Of a DNA stretch of 64,000 nt, positions 36,011 through 48,549 are shown piece by piece (position 1 is the first letter of the stretch; every line of letters begins with the position of its first letter). A model generated the notes under the pieces. That model did no database searches. It was not told where the DNA came from and was given only the letters and a program-made list of their open reading frames with translations. The position numbers were made by a program, and so were the translations under genes. This DNA comes from Lobosporangium transversale (Eukaryota; Mortierellomycota; Mortierellomycetes; Mortierellales; Mortierellaceae), in contig NW_019029002.1 of assembly GCF_002105155.1 (NCBI RefSeq), positions 310,001-374,000 on the forward strand. The letters run 5' to 3'.

Positions 36011-38348
36011 TTAGAGCTCGGCATCTTTCATGTCCACATCTTGGCTCTGGGTTGTTGGAAGGACTGGTGCTGATGTCGATATTAATTCAAGTACAGGCCC
36101 TGTCGATGGTTGGTTTTCATAGGCAGTATTTACATGGGCAGTTGTGAGGGTTGGAGCATGAGCAAAAACAGATTGCGAAACACTAGGAAACTTGACATCA
36201 TCCTCTTCGGGCTCCTCCTTGAATCTGAATTCTTCTTCCTCATCATCGCCACCATCCATACGTGCACGCTGTAGAGCCATTCGGATGGACGTATCAGATT
36301 CTCGACCCACACTTGATCGGGTACTTGATATATCGTCGCCTTCGACAGATGAGCCACGGTCCTTATACTCGTCATGTTGTTGCTGTTGCTGATGAGGGTG
36401 ATGATAAGAGTCACTGTTGGTATTCCTCAGAGATACCTCAGTGCCGCCATTAATGTGATATTGATCTGCAGACCCTGTTGCTGTATTGAAGAGAGTGTTA
36501 GACTCTGTAGAGATATCATTTGTAGTTGTAATAGGAGTATCATTGGTGTTATCAACTTGGTTTTGGCTTTGATTTTGGTTTTGATCTTGGTTTTGATATT
36601 GGTCTTGATTATGATGAGGAAGTTGGTTATTGTGCCTCCGCCTGCTGGAAGGTCTTCTGTAAATTTCATATTCGTCCTCTTCAAAATCGTCATCATCATC
36701 AAAATTGTACTTTGGTTGGTTGAGTCGATTAGAGGATCGTGTCCGAGTTGTTCTTGTTGCTGCCAATTGATGTAATTCTGCTAGCCTTTGCATCTTCTTT
36801 TCCAAGCGCTCTTGTTTCTGTAAGCATTTAAAAGTATGAAGAATCAGGAGGGGAAATGACATATTAGGACATATATAATTGGAAAAAGAAATCCTTCCCA
36901 GCTATAAATCTGTGTGGGAGTGAGATAGTGGCGTACCAATTTCTCCTGGGCCATCTTCTCCTCAATAGGATCAATGATCTCTTCACGTAGTCTTTCTTGA
37001 AGTGCCTTCTCTGATTTTGAAGAGGTCTGGTTGAAAGAATCTACGAGAGCTTTGATCTCATCCAGACTACTAGCCACAGTCTCCCATCCAGTACTCTTCT
37101 TTTTGGGATTTTTAGTTTCTCTAAATACCCTAAGTGTGCCCTCTATCGGATGAGGCAGTGCAAAAAAGAAAAGAAAAAAAAAAGTTAACTCTTAGATGCA
37201 ACAGCAGACTTGGTAAAAGAAAAAAAAAATTCAGTTGAAACTTACCTCCAAAATACCAGTAAATCCGTTTAGCTTGATCGATTCCGAATGGTGTGATAGA
37301 ATAATGTTCCAAATCTTCTTCTATGGCTTGTCGGATGATGGCTCCTTCCTGCAATACCCAATGGACCAAGCCCTTAAGAATCTGGACCCTATCCTCAGGA
37401 GGGATCAGATAATAGTCGCCATAGTATTTCAATAGATTTTGATCGTACTCCATCTCGCCAGTCCTGAATTTGGAATCCAATGTTTCAGATAAAACTTTCT
37501 GCCATGTTGAAGAGCTTGAAAAGAAGATTACCAGATGTTAATCTTACACGGGTAGTCTTTTTTTTGGGGGGGAGGGGGGGTATAGATCATTCGAGACATG
37601 CATAGAGCAGAAAGATAAGGACCTACTCAACTGCCTTTTTACGGTTCAGCATATTAGAGAGTAGATTGGAATGAACTTCCTCAATACAAACGTTAGGTGT
37701 TTTCGACAATAGGCCAGCTTCCAAGTCCTAAAAGCAGAGATAGTATATTCCAATCATTCAGAAAATTTGACGGATATTAAGAATACAGATGTCACCAAGA
37801 AATACCCTCGGGAGAGAGTCATTATTTTTACCCACCTCTATTGAGAAATCATGTAGTGGACAGTTTTGTCTAAGCAGTGTCTTGAACTTGATCATAAACC
37901 CATAGACTAAAGCGATCTCCCAGTATGAAAGCAAGTTGGGATCTGAAAATGGTTTTGAAGGGTCCTGCTCATCTTGCTCCTGCTGTTGTTGTGTTAATGC
38001 ACTCCTTGTGCGGGAGGCGAGTGCTCTTGTTTTTGTTATTGATTTTTTGTTACTGTGCTCATTCTCGTTATCACTGTTGAGAGATGCGGAATCGGAAAGA
38101 GCAGGGCTCAAACTACGTGAAGAGGATGTTAATGAAAGAGTCTCATCGTTGGTAGTGTTGTTGTTATCCTCATTACGTCCATTAGTTTGTCTTTGTGTCT
38201 GTGGAGGTTTGACAGTATCAGTAGCAGTAACGGCTTCAGCTTCAGCAGCAAGGGTCCGACGTTGTTTTGCCTCACGTTCAGCCTCTAGTTCCTGTTGCCT
38301 ACGTGCTGACTGACGTGCTGATGCGCGAGCAGGTTGTGCTGATGACAT
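36011..38348 (-). CDS. DDT/WHIM-type chromatin-remodelling factor (CECR2/RSF1-like)
   Basis: Probable non-catalytic nuclear subunit of an ISWI-type remodelling complex. Exons 38348-37836, 37727-37627, 37514-37246, 37142-36937, 36817-36011; 631 residues. The N-terminus is basic (ARASARQSARRQQELEAERE) and disordered. A DDT-like helical segment follows at ~150-205 (NLLSYWEIALVYGFMIKFK, FSIEDLEAGLL, IEEVHSNLLSNML). WHIM-like parts come next: SSTWQKVLSETLDSK, PPEDRVQILKGLVHWVLQE, GAIIRQAIEEDLE, then YWYFGEGTLRVFRETKNP. After a coiled coil (~345-420) comes an acidic, Asn/Gln-rich tail with alternating NQ/DQ repeats. The domain call comes from pattern memory; an orthologue in yeast or humans cannot be named with confidence. 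Divergent from DSK2, 447 bp apart. Confidence 0.65.
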
Positions 38349-38795
38349 GATTAAAACCAAGGTGGGATGTAAAAAGATAGAAAAAAATTTAATTTTATTG
38401 ATGGATTGGGGCGCGTTTCAAAGCCACCGATCACTTTCCAAGATGGACAGGCAAAGCGACAAAGCACACGGATGTGTTACTGCAAGATGTTTTTTATCCT
38501 TTATTGCACTGAAAGTAGTTTTTTTTAGGACCGTATTCAATTCAAAAAAGGTCATGTCCTTTCGGCTGACTCTTTGTTGCGTATTGTACGCGTGTTTGTG
38601 TGTAATTTGATACAATTCGATTGGCCAGTTCCCCATAGATGGGTAGAAAACATCCTTTTTATTTCTTTAGGCTTCTTATTCCTTCCAATCTACTACTTCA
38701 CTTTTTTTTTCCCTCTTTCTCATTTTTTTCTTTTCTCACAGACACCGATTCCTTTCCTTTCTGTACAGCAACTTTTGCAATAATATCTTTCAATC
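38349..38795. promoter_or_regulatory. Divergent promoter region between the DDT-domain gene and DSK2
   Basis: Both genes start outward from this 447-bp segment. The DSK2 side is strongly pyrimidine-rich (38700-38760), typical of a fungal transcription start area. No specific factor sites could be assigned. Confidence 0.5.
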
Positions 38796-40114
38796 ATGTC
38801 TGATCCCATTTCAATCAATGTCAAGGCTTCAAATGACCAAAAGTACGTCATCTCCATCAGTGTCACAGAGACTGTGCTTGACTTCAAGAAGAAGATTGCA
38901 GAGAAATGTGATACTCCTGCAGATAAGATGAGACTCATTTATTCAGGACGTGTTCTTAAAGATGCAGACACTCTTGAGACCTACAAAGTCGCAGAAGGTC
39001 ATACCGTCCACATGGTCAAGAGTCAAGGTGCTGCTGCTAGTACCTCGTCAACTGCTTCTACAGTCCCTTCTACTACTACATCTTCGTCTACTACATCAAC
39101 ACCCACTGCTACTACCACAACATCAACCCCTACCACGACCTCAAATACAACATCGACTTCAAGTGGTACTACTGCTGGTATGGGAAGCAAAAAAATAAAA
39201 AAAAATAAAAAAAAAAAAAAAAAAGAAAGTTCTGTTGTCACAGTTAGTCATGTCTACGCAAGCATGCTAACATTTTAATTTGACTTTATTCCGAAATAGA
39301 TCCCTTTGGAACTGGAGCTGGAGCGTTGCCTAACCCTTGGGCTAGCATGATGGGTGGCATGGGCGGTATGGGTGGTATGGGTGGTATGGGTGGTATGGGC
39401 GGTTTTGGAGGAATGGGAGGCATGCCAGGCATGGATACCAATATGATGAATCAAATGATGCAGGATCCCAACTTTGCACAGTACATGTCCAACATGTTAC
39501 AGAATCCTCAAGTACTTGAGTCTATGATTGCTATGAATCCCACTTTGGCTGCTATGGGTCCTGAGGTTCGCCAGATGCTTCAGTCTCCACAGTTTCAGCA
39601 GATGATCTCCAACCCGGAAATGCTGCGTCAGGTTGCACAAATGAGCCAGCAAATGGGTGATATGGGCGGTATGGGCGGTATGGGCGGTATGGGCGGTTTT
39701 GGTGGTGGCGCACCTGGAGGTATGTATAATCCTTGGGGATCCAATACGACTACTACACCAACTTCAGCAGCTTCGCCTAATACTACTTCGACTCCTGGTA
39801 CAGCCGCTGGTACAACACCTGCTCAGAACCCCTTCGCAGCATTTGGTAGCTCCGGTACTCCAGCAGTCGGAAATGTAAATCCTATGGCGCAATATTGGGC
39901 ACAACAGATGGCTGCCATGGGCGGTGCTGGTGGATTTGGAGCACCTACTCAACCTACTCAGCCTGCTCAGCCTCCAGAGGAACGTTTCCAGGTCCAGTTG
40001 CAACAGTTGAACGAGATGGGATTCTATGATGCCGCCAAGAATATTCGTGCATTACTTGCGTCTGGAGGAAACGTGAACGGCGCCATTGAGATGTTGTTTG
40101 CAAACAATTTTTGA
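38796..40114 (+). CDS. DSK2: Ubiquilin / DSK2 ubiquitin-shuttle protein
   Basis: Adaptor delivering ubiquitinated proteins to the proteasome. Exons 38796-39177 and 39300-40114; 398 residues, near yeast Dsk2 (373). N-terminal ubiquitin-like domain, residues 1-78: INVKASNDQKYVISI, DFKKKIAEK, MRLIYSGRVLKDADTLETYK, VHMVKSQG. A Ser/Thr-only linker and tandem GGM repeats follow, with an STI1-type region at ~170-245 (MMQDPNFAQYMSNMLQNPQV, AMNPTLAAMGPEVRQML). A second GGM block and a Thr/Ala/Pro linker lead to a C-terminal UBA (FQVQLQQLNEMGFYDAAKNI, GAIEMLFANNF). All UBL-STI1-UBA parts are complete. Confidence 0.96.
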
Positions 40115-41172
40115 TAGATAAAACGAAACGACGACAATACATTCTTTGACTGTGATAAAACAAAAAAAAAAAAAAAAAAAGGAAGCATAGATGAGTATAT
40201 GCTCCCTTATGATATTTGTGCAAACATGAAGCCGATTTTTCTTAATTCATTGTACAAATTAGAAGTCGTCCTTCAACGCATGAAAGTCGCATTGTTCACC
40301 ACACTTTTAATAAATAAAGCAAAATTTTGAAACCCAAATAAGCATGGACTCGTTTTCTTTGACTATACTTAAAGAGTTTATTTAATCAAATAATTATTGC
40401 AAGTAAGGCAGTTTTACAGTTTTATTATTTTAGTAGGGAGCCAACATGGGGCCATTGTATATAAGAAGAAAAAAGCAGGATCGGAGAGATTTTTAAAAAA
40501 AAGCATGTATTTAATAATATCCAAATCTACAGATACCAACAATATCAAGAATATCAAGCAAACCATTGGTTACGAGCTATTTCGAGGATATTGTTGCTAA
40601 TCACTAGTCTCTCGTTGTGTTACACAGTCCCGACAAGGTTCAGATATTTATTACGACCTCAAACATAATATATCAGACAGCTAAACCATGCTAATCAGAC
40701 AAGCAGATGGAGAATGAGATGAGAAAGATGAAAGATGATGCCGATAAAGAAAGTAGGTATCTTACTTTTTTTTTTTTTCTTTTTTAATTAACTCTTCTTC
40801 ACCCTCGCTTCTTTTTTTTCTTACCTTATAATTACTTCTCTGTCCCTCATCTTCCATCCATCCAACAAAGGGGGGTGCCAACTTTCATCTTTCTCTTTCT
40901 CTCTTCCTGTCTGCCTGTCTGCCTGTCTCGACAGCACCCTTTTCTTCTCTCTTCCTCTCCCTTGCACTTTGCCCTATTCTTTCTTTTGCTCTATTCTTCT
41001 TTCTCTTATTCATTCATTAATATCTCTTTTACTTTTGCTGCTCTCGGCTCCCTATAGTCTTGTGTCCTGTGCCTGCGCCTGGCTTCTTATCCGTTCCCGG
41101 TCTTCCATTCGTGCCTCTCTTCTCCCTAATTTGCATTCATTGCTGTAATATCATTCTTCGAAATTTAGAACC
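40115..41172. other. Intergenic / long pyrimidine-rich leader upstream of the kelch gene
   Basis: About 1 kb. The half near 41172 (40770-41100) is T/C-rich, with a short CTGCCTGT repeat near 40909-40927, and looks like a promoter/leader. No gene supported. Confidence 0.5.
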
Positions 41173-41286
41173 ATGGCAGGTCTTTTCACTAAAAAGAAAA
41201 AAGAAGACAGCAATGCAAAACAACAACAGCAACAGCAACAGCAACAGCAACAACAGCAACAGCAACAACAACAGCAACAGCAGCAA

Positions 41287-41339
<53 letters not shown>

Positions 41340-44300
41340 GCAACAACAACAACAGCAGCAGCAGCAGCAGCAGCAGCAACGACCAGCCCCACCATCCAGT
41401 GGTCTTGGACTAAATAGCAACAATGGCAGTTCAAACAACTTGCTTTATAATAATAATGACAGTAACAATAGTATCAATAATCAATATCAAGCGCATGCAT
41501 ATCAACAATCACCAATGAGTCCTATGAGTCCTACAAGTTCAATAAACAACAGTATTGCATCTAATTTTCAACCACAACAACCACAACAACAACTGCAACA
41601 ACAACTGCCATCAGGACACAATGGTGCGCCAGCTAACTCTAATTCATCAGCAGCTGTAGCAGCTCTACCGCCTCCACAATTGTTTTGGACACAACGTCGC
41701 ACTCTTGGGATCAACCCCTTTCCACGGTTTCAGCATTCGAGCTCTGTTACCGCCATAGGGACTGAGATCTTTGTATACGGAGGCATTCAGCATGGAGTGC
41801 CTCAAGATGGACTGTTTGTCATTGATTCTGGTAATGAATATTGCTTGCATGCATATAAATCATAGTTAATGAAAAGTCATTTTATTTTTATATATGTCTG
41901 TCCCATCTCAGGAGCAAAAAAGAAGAGCATAGGGAGAAATGGTAGTAGAGTTATGTTTGCACCATGAGAAGGGAGCGAGAGCAAAGGTTCCTGATCTGGT
42001 CGAGGAAGGTCTTTTTGATATGCTGCTACAGTTATTAAAATGCATCTTTTTTGAGAAAGATGGACTGGATCGGCGAGAGCACAATTATGCCCTCAACGTT
42101 TCTTGTCCCTCAATCTCGGCCTCCTGGAGAATACTTTTAATTCTTTTCTTGGAGTGAAGGGTCAATGGCTCTGAGCACAATTTCCCTACTTGCAGCTCTC
42201 TCTCATTTACTTGCAATCTTAATTTTTTTTTTTTTTTTTTTTTTTTGCGTGGCTATCAATGACAATGCAATGCTCGCTTTCCATAATTATACATATTTCT
42301 CTTTCTTTTTCAAATGTGCCTGATTTTAACCCTCTGGAGTCAGCGTGGCTATTCTTCATTGTTGCGTTCCATGCTCATTAATTAGTTCAACCATAAAACC
42401 ATTAGAGAAGGGAGGGATGACAGCATTGCTTTTTTAGGCTCATACTTTTTACCTTTCAACCACCAATTCCAATGCTCTATTTTTTTTTATGCAGCCCTAA
42501 AAGCCAACAAATGGGTTAATGTCTCGAGAATTGCTAATTATAACCCTGACTTTCCCTTTTTTACCCTTGATTTGCTTCCCACATCCTTTCTTGTGCATAC
42601 TTGGCATACACAACTGACAATTGTCATTTCTTTTATCTGATAGTTTCTCTACAATGCCAGGCTATTACCTCCACAAGTCCGGACCGACCAATGGCCAAGA
42701 GCGGGCATACTGCTGTGAATATTGGTCAATATATCATTTGTAAGTGGAAATCCTTACTATTACCACTGGTATTGTCACTTAGTTTTTGTTTTCCATTTTT
42801 CATGTGGAATTGCAGACACGCCGCTTATCTGGGGCTGTTTGCATATTCCATCAATATTGGTTTAATAGAATCTGAATAATAGGATTCATGATCATGTCGC
42901 ACCAACTACAACAATAATCGACAATAAAAAGAGTTAACATCGACATTGCTATTATTCTCAACAACTATCTAGGTTTTGGTGGTTGGGACCAAACGACAGG
43001 GCAATGCGATGATAGTCTGCATGTGCTGCACACCGTTCGCAAAGAATGGAACAAACCACCTATCCAAGGACCACTGCCCACACCGCGTCACTCGCATTCT
43101 GGATGCGGCATTGGAACCACAATGTATATTTTTGGAGGACAGATTGATAACTACTATCTTGGAGACTTGGTCTCATTTGACATGAAAACAAGTAAGAGAA
43201 ATATCAATCTTTTTCTTTCCTGATGAATGAACTTTTACTCGCTCAGAACTGACTGTGACGAATGTCTCCTGTTTATGTATAACACAGTCACGCAGAACCC
43301 TCGTTGGGAAGTGATTGAACCAAAATCAGAGGCATCACCACCAGCAAGAGCAGGCCATTCAGCAGCGGTGTATGAAGGCAAAATCTACATCTTTGGAGGA
43401 GCGGACGCTGATTATTTCTACAACGATATCTGGTGTTTTGATGTTCGAACCAGTATTTGGAAACCGATTGCAGCATCTGGATATTTGCCCTCTGGACGTT
43501 TCGGACATTCCTGTACAATTGTCGATGGTGTTCTGTATATCTTTGGAGGCAGTAGCCCCGATGGTTCAGAGCTTAATGATGCCTATGCATTCAAAATCAA
43601 TGGTAATCATTAATAGTCTGATTCTAGAGATACAAACAGAGTGTGATATAGCAAAAGGATGCAGATCTTGATCGATTTTTTTCCCCCCCTCCTCTTAGAA
43701 CGTCGATGGTATCTCTTTCAAAATATCGGCCCTGCTCCCAGTCCTCGAAGTGGACACACCATGTGCACAGTTAAGGACAAGATCTTTTTACTTGGTGGCA
43801 ATTCTGAGCGGGCCGACTTAGATGATGGTGGGGCGCTCTACTACATCGAAATTCGTAAGTTGAAATCCGATTAGCATCAAAAAAAAAAAAAAAAAAAAAA
43901 GTGGTGTTCCTGGAGAACTGATCTTTTCACTTTTTGATGTGTCTTTACTAGCGAAAATCCGCTTCCCTGATGCTCAGCTAAATACACCCCGTCAAGCTCC
44001 ATCCTCAAGACTCGCTTCTCAACCCTCACCATCTCTTCAACCACAACAGCAATCACAACAGCAATCACAGCAGCCATTGCAAGCAGAGGTACCTTCCGAA
44101 TATGACCCTCAGTCTGCGCAAGGAGTAGGAGCAGGAAATTCTAATAGGCTAGATCGGCCAGATCGTTCGGCACGCCCTATCACACAACGGCCTACTTCAC
44201 CAGCAGCGTTTGGCTCCAACAACATGGATCAACAACAGGCATCAGCGAACATGAATAACTCACAGCACACAAGACAGCCAATGAATTCTCAACAAAGCCA

Positions 44301-47300
44301 GTGGCCCATGGGTGTACCGCCTCGTGGAGCAAGTGCTGGACAGACCACAAAGAATGGTGGAGAAATGGATAATGAAAGCCCTGTCATCAGTCGTAGGACC
44401 ATGCAAATGTCCTCAGCACCAATTCCAAATACTGGGGGAGCAGCACCTCCCTCACTTCGTAGTGGAGTGAATAACCAACCACCAGGGTCAGGGGAGTTGA
44501 ACCCTACAATGACCAGATCTGAGAGAGACCGCTGGGCTAAGAATAGCAACGGTATGGTTTCACCAGCAGCTCCAACGAACATTCGAAGAGAAGATGAGAT
44601 CAACTCAGATGCAGCAGATACCTTTGCCTCCTCTCAAGGATCTCAAGTGGCTCAAGGGGCAGGGGGAGCGTCATATTTCCCCCCACCCCCTTCATCTTCT
44701 GGATCAACAGCATCTGCAAACATGCGGCAAAATGGTACATCGTCTCCAACGCTCTCTGCACAGAATTCTTCACAGCATGGAAGATCGCCATCACCTGCTA
44801 CAGCTTCACAGCGAGCACATGCTCGTGGACAGAATGCCTCTGCTTCATCGCCCCATTTGCCATCAGCAGCAGGTGGCGAAGCTTATCCCAATACTTCGGC
44901 CTTATCTTCTACAGATATGGGACGCCTGAATCAACTGGAACAGCAGATGAAAGAGCGTGATGAACAGTTGGAAGTGATGAGGCGGCGCGAAAACTGGCTG
45001 GTGACTGAGGTTCTATTGGCACGACAGGTCTCTGGCAGCAGAAGTGGACAAAATAAATCGGAGCAAGATTCGAATGATGACCAGCTGTTGATTGCTGAGC
45101 TTGAAAAGGAGATGGAGAACCAACAGTTGGAAGATCATCAACTTAAGGTCACCAAAGCATTACTCAAACTCAAGGATGAATTGCGACGTGCCAAGGTAAG
45201 AGGAAATAGGAAATAGGAAATAGGAAATAGGAAATAGAAAAAAAAAAAAAAAGTGTCGTTGCTTATATTAGTGAATTTTTTTATGATTATGCTTTTAGAT
45301 GTCGATTGCAACTCAATCCCAGGCTGCATCATTCAAGATCAGAGAAGCTGAGCGTATCCGCACAGGTGCCCTTCAAGAAGCCGCATACCTAAAAGCCAAA
45401 CTCTCATCTTTGTCCTCTTCTAACCCTGATTCATCTGCCTTAGCGCGGATCGAGACTGACAGAGCCATGGATCTTGAGAAGCGATTGACTTCAGCCCTTT
45501 CAGAAATGGAGACTTTAGAGCTACAGTTCACAAAGAGTCAAGAAATGTTGCAACAAGAAAAGATGGCCAGACTGGCGGCTGAGGAACGATCGAATGATTC
45601 CACTATTTTAGCAGAACAGGCACAAGCAGCTCATACTAGAGCTCTGGCTGAATTGGCGAGTCTGCACAGTCGAGCTGCCAAGGCTGAACAAGAGTCTCGA
45701 GAGTATGCCACTCAATTAGTAGAATCTCAAGCTGGGTTCTCGGGACATCAATCTCAGTCATCAGGTCTGATGGCCAAGATTAAAGAGCTAAAGCAACAAA
45801 TTGAAGAGCATCAAACAGCTCTGGAAAGGACTCAAATGGCATATTCTGCTGCAAATGAACGAGCCTCGAGAGCCGAGACTATGTATGAGGAATCTTCTGG
45901 AAAGTTTGAAAAGATGGAGAGTCTCCGAGCAGAGATGGCTAGTGATCTATCTCGGTACAAGACTGAGAATGAGCGCTTACAATCTAAAGTCGAGGATCTG
46001 GAGGGGCGATGGCAAATCTCGAAGGATGAGGTTGTCACGCTTCGTAAACTAGTTGAAGATGGGCTGGGTGCTTTCAACCCTCGTAGCAAATCGCAGAATG
46101 AAGGGATGCCTGCGGCACGCAAACATGATAGTATTGCGATCTTAAACACAGTCTCCAAGGTTTCGGAATTAGAGCATGAATTGAGCTCCCTTCGAGTGTT
46201 ACACAAGAATTCCCAGGCCGCTGCCTCGAAATCTGCAACAGAATTGGCAGATGCCATGATTGAACTCTCAAGACTGGAGCAAAGTTCGATGAAGTCCAAA
46301 GCAGAAACCATTTCGTTGCAGCGTCACCTAGCACAGGAACGAGAGACTGCTACAGCTTTGAGAAACGAGTTGAGTAGGACTGAACAAGAGTTAGAGGTCA
46401 AGGTCAAGGAATTGGAAAATAATGAGGTTCAATTGGGATTACTGAAGGATGTGATGCGGGAAAAGGGCATCATTGCTGAAGATGTGATGATGCTTCGGTC
46501 CGTTTCAAGTTCTGCATCAGGCGCTCGCAGCGCTTCTGGTGATTCTGCAGCCGCTTTAGAGGCTAAAGTTAGGCAGCTCGAAGGAAGAGTTCAGTCATTG
46601 GAGCTGGAATTGGAGCAAGTAGATCAACAGCGTCAAGCAGCAGTCCAACATTCTGAGAAATCAACTTCCATGTCAAGAAAACTCAGAAGCGATCTTGCAG
46701 CAGCAACTCAAGAGAAGGAGTCTCTCCAAGCCATGTTGGAGCAGCTTCAGCAAACTCATGCTCGATGTGGCAACGAACCGCCCTCATCAGGTGGTTCTCG
46801 CAACAACGCTGGACAAATGAATGATGATGAGCGCCGAAGCTTGCACAAACAAATCAAAGAGTTGCAGAATCGCCTTGCAGAATCCGAGAAATATGCTGCA
46901 GAGCTCTCTCAGAAGGTTGTGGCGATGACAGAAAGAGTCGATGAAGTCCAGACTTTGAATGAGGCTATTGCTGAGCAACTTGAATCTGTTCAAGAACAGG
47001 CGGATGCGTTCAAGAAAAAGGCCCAAGAGACAATCCAGATCTTGGAAGGGGATAATTCTGTTTTGGAGGCTAGATTGCAGGATTCTGAAAAGAAGGTCAT
47101 GTTGTTATTGGATGATATGCAAAACAGTCTCACGACCACAGATGGTAGCATCGGCGGTGGTACTGTGGGACAAAACAACAGTTCACCATACGGCTCTGCC
47201 AATCTTTTGGGGACTCATCAGCAAGTGAATCAGCAGATGGTGGGGGGATCGCCATCATTGAGGCCTATGAACGCTCGTCTTCACAATACTACTGGCGGTA

Positions 47301-48040
47301 CTCCTAGAAGCAGCAGTCGGACCAGCAACGGCCGTTCAGGAAGTGGCAACAGCAGGCCCATCAATTCTACGTCACCCTCAGGTCTTTCAGGTCAAAGGAG
47401 GAACAACAACAGCAGCCTCGGAAATAGCCCTAGCCCTAATCAGCAACAATATATCCCCGAGGAGGATGTGTACAACTATGGCGGTGTAAACAATAATAAT
47501 CAGCACCAGACCAATGGAAGTGCTGCAGGTGGACATGGACAGTACCCGCGTGCTGAGTTTGAAGATGAAGAGGATCCTAACTCGATTGCGTATCGTGACT
47601 CTATGGATTCAATCACTCGTGAACTCGAGATGCTGAAGGTACCATGGAACAAAGCTTCTGGAGGAGGAGGGTCAGACACTAGTAACGGTAGTAATGGTCG
47701 AAAGTCGACTTCTCCACTTCAGAGGCCATATCAACAGCAGCAATCCCCATCTCCATCTCAACAGCAACAACAGCAGAAGACGACAACAAACGGTAATTAT
47801 TACGGTAGTGGGAATGGGACTGGGGCCGGAGGTAGAAACAAGTATATGTACGACGAAGATGATGACGAGGATGGTGAAGCAAGTTATTTGACTCATCTCC
47901 AACCACGTCAATACCAACAACAGCAACAGTCCAGTGGCCCTCTCGATACTACCCGCTCGTTCAATGACCGCAGCGCTTCACGACTCAAGGAGTATGAACA
48001 GATGATTGATGAGATTGAAAATGCAAGAAGACAGCAATAA
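41173..48040 (+). CDS. Kelch-repeat and coiled-coil polarity protein (Tea1/Kel1-like) with 53-Gln tract
   Basis: Seven exons: 41173-41830, 42644-42739, 42973-43191, 43288-43602, 43699-43854, 43952-45195, 45299-48040; 1809 residues in frame. Residues 17-69 are 53 consecutive glutamines coded by mixed CAA/CAG. A kelch propeller (~170-475) has repeated hydrophobic-FGG and GHS/GHT motifs: IFVYGGI, KSGHTAVNIGQYIICFGGWD, PRHSHSGCGIGTTMYIFGG, RAGHSAAVYEGKIYIFGGAD, GRFGHSCTIVDGVLYIFGG, RSGHTMCTVKDKIFLLGG. A Ser/Gln-rich linker precedes long coiled coils (~790-890 and ~905-1510), then a disordered Gln/Asn/Gly tail ends in a short helix. Fission-yeast Tea1 and yeast Kel1/Kel2 share kelch followed by coiled coil and act at cell tips, so a role in hyphal polarity is inferred. 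Intron 1 (813 bp) is unusually long here. Confidence 0.85.
41221..41379 (+). repeat. CAA/CAG tract coding 53 glutamines
   Basis: 159 bp of in-frame CAA and CAG codons without any other codon, followed by CGA. CAA/CAG mixing should limit slippage relative to pure CAG. The reverse strand reads as long Leu, Cys/Ala or Val/Ala shadows. Confidence 0.95.
45203..45237 (+). repeat. (GAAATAG)x5 next to a splice donor
   Basis: Five perfect copies of a 7-bp unit start 7 bp after the exon 6 end of the kelch gene (donor at 45196) and end in a poly(A) run. Confidence 0.9.
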
Positions 48041-48549
48041 GAATCACACACTCAACCTCAGTCGCGATCCATTTAACAACTTGAACAAACGTTTTAACAA
48101 TACTCAATGCTCAAGTTCGTTCTGATGCTCCCTTATGAACGTATGCACTATAAAAAAAAAACTTATGACCATTTAGATAATAGACTATACGATACGCAAC
48201 TTCATTACAAATAGATGTAACAACAAAAGCATTACACACCTTCATGTAAAGAATAAAATAAACAAATGCCATTTCCGCTACCATTAATCTTCATCGAAAT
48301 ATTTTACTGATCAGGGAGCTTTTGTTCAGAATGGACGATGGACTGTTTTTTCTTCAGGTCACTCTTCTCACCACCATTACCTCATTCAGGTACCAACTCT
48401 AATTTTTTCTTTATCTTCTTTAATCCCCTTTTTTTATTATTGGCAGAGAGGATATCGATAGCGATGATGTCTGCTCTTGAAAAAAAAAAAAATAATTAAT
48501 AAAAAAAAAAAAAAAAAAAAAAAAGAGTTAATAAATAGGGTAAGATAAT
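48041..48549. other. Intergenic between convergent genes
   Basis: About 500 bp, with an A-rich block (48481-48524). It contains the 3' ends of the kelch and leucine-rich genes; no gene seen. Confidence 0.5.

Noticed and set aside
41137-41438. Minus-strand poly-Leu, poly-Cys and poly-Ala/Val readings
   Set aside because: Shadows of the CAA/CAG tract in the kelch protein.
45832-46311. Minus-strand 159-codon reading
   Set aside because: Lies wholly inside the coiled-coil exon of the kelch protein, in codons shifted against it, with no family resemblance.
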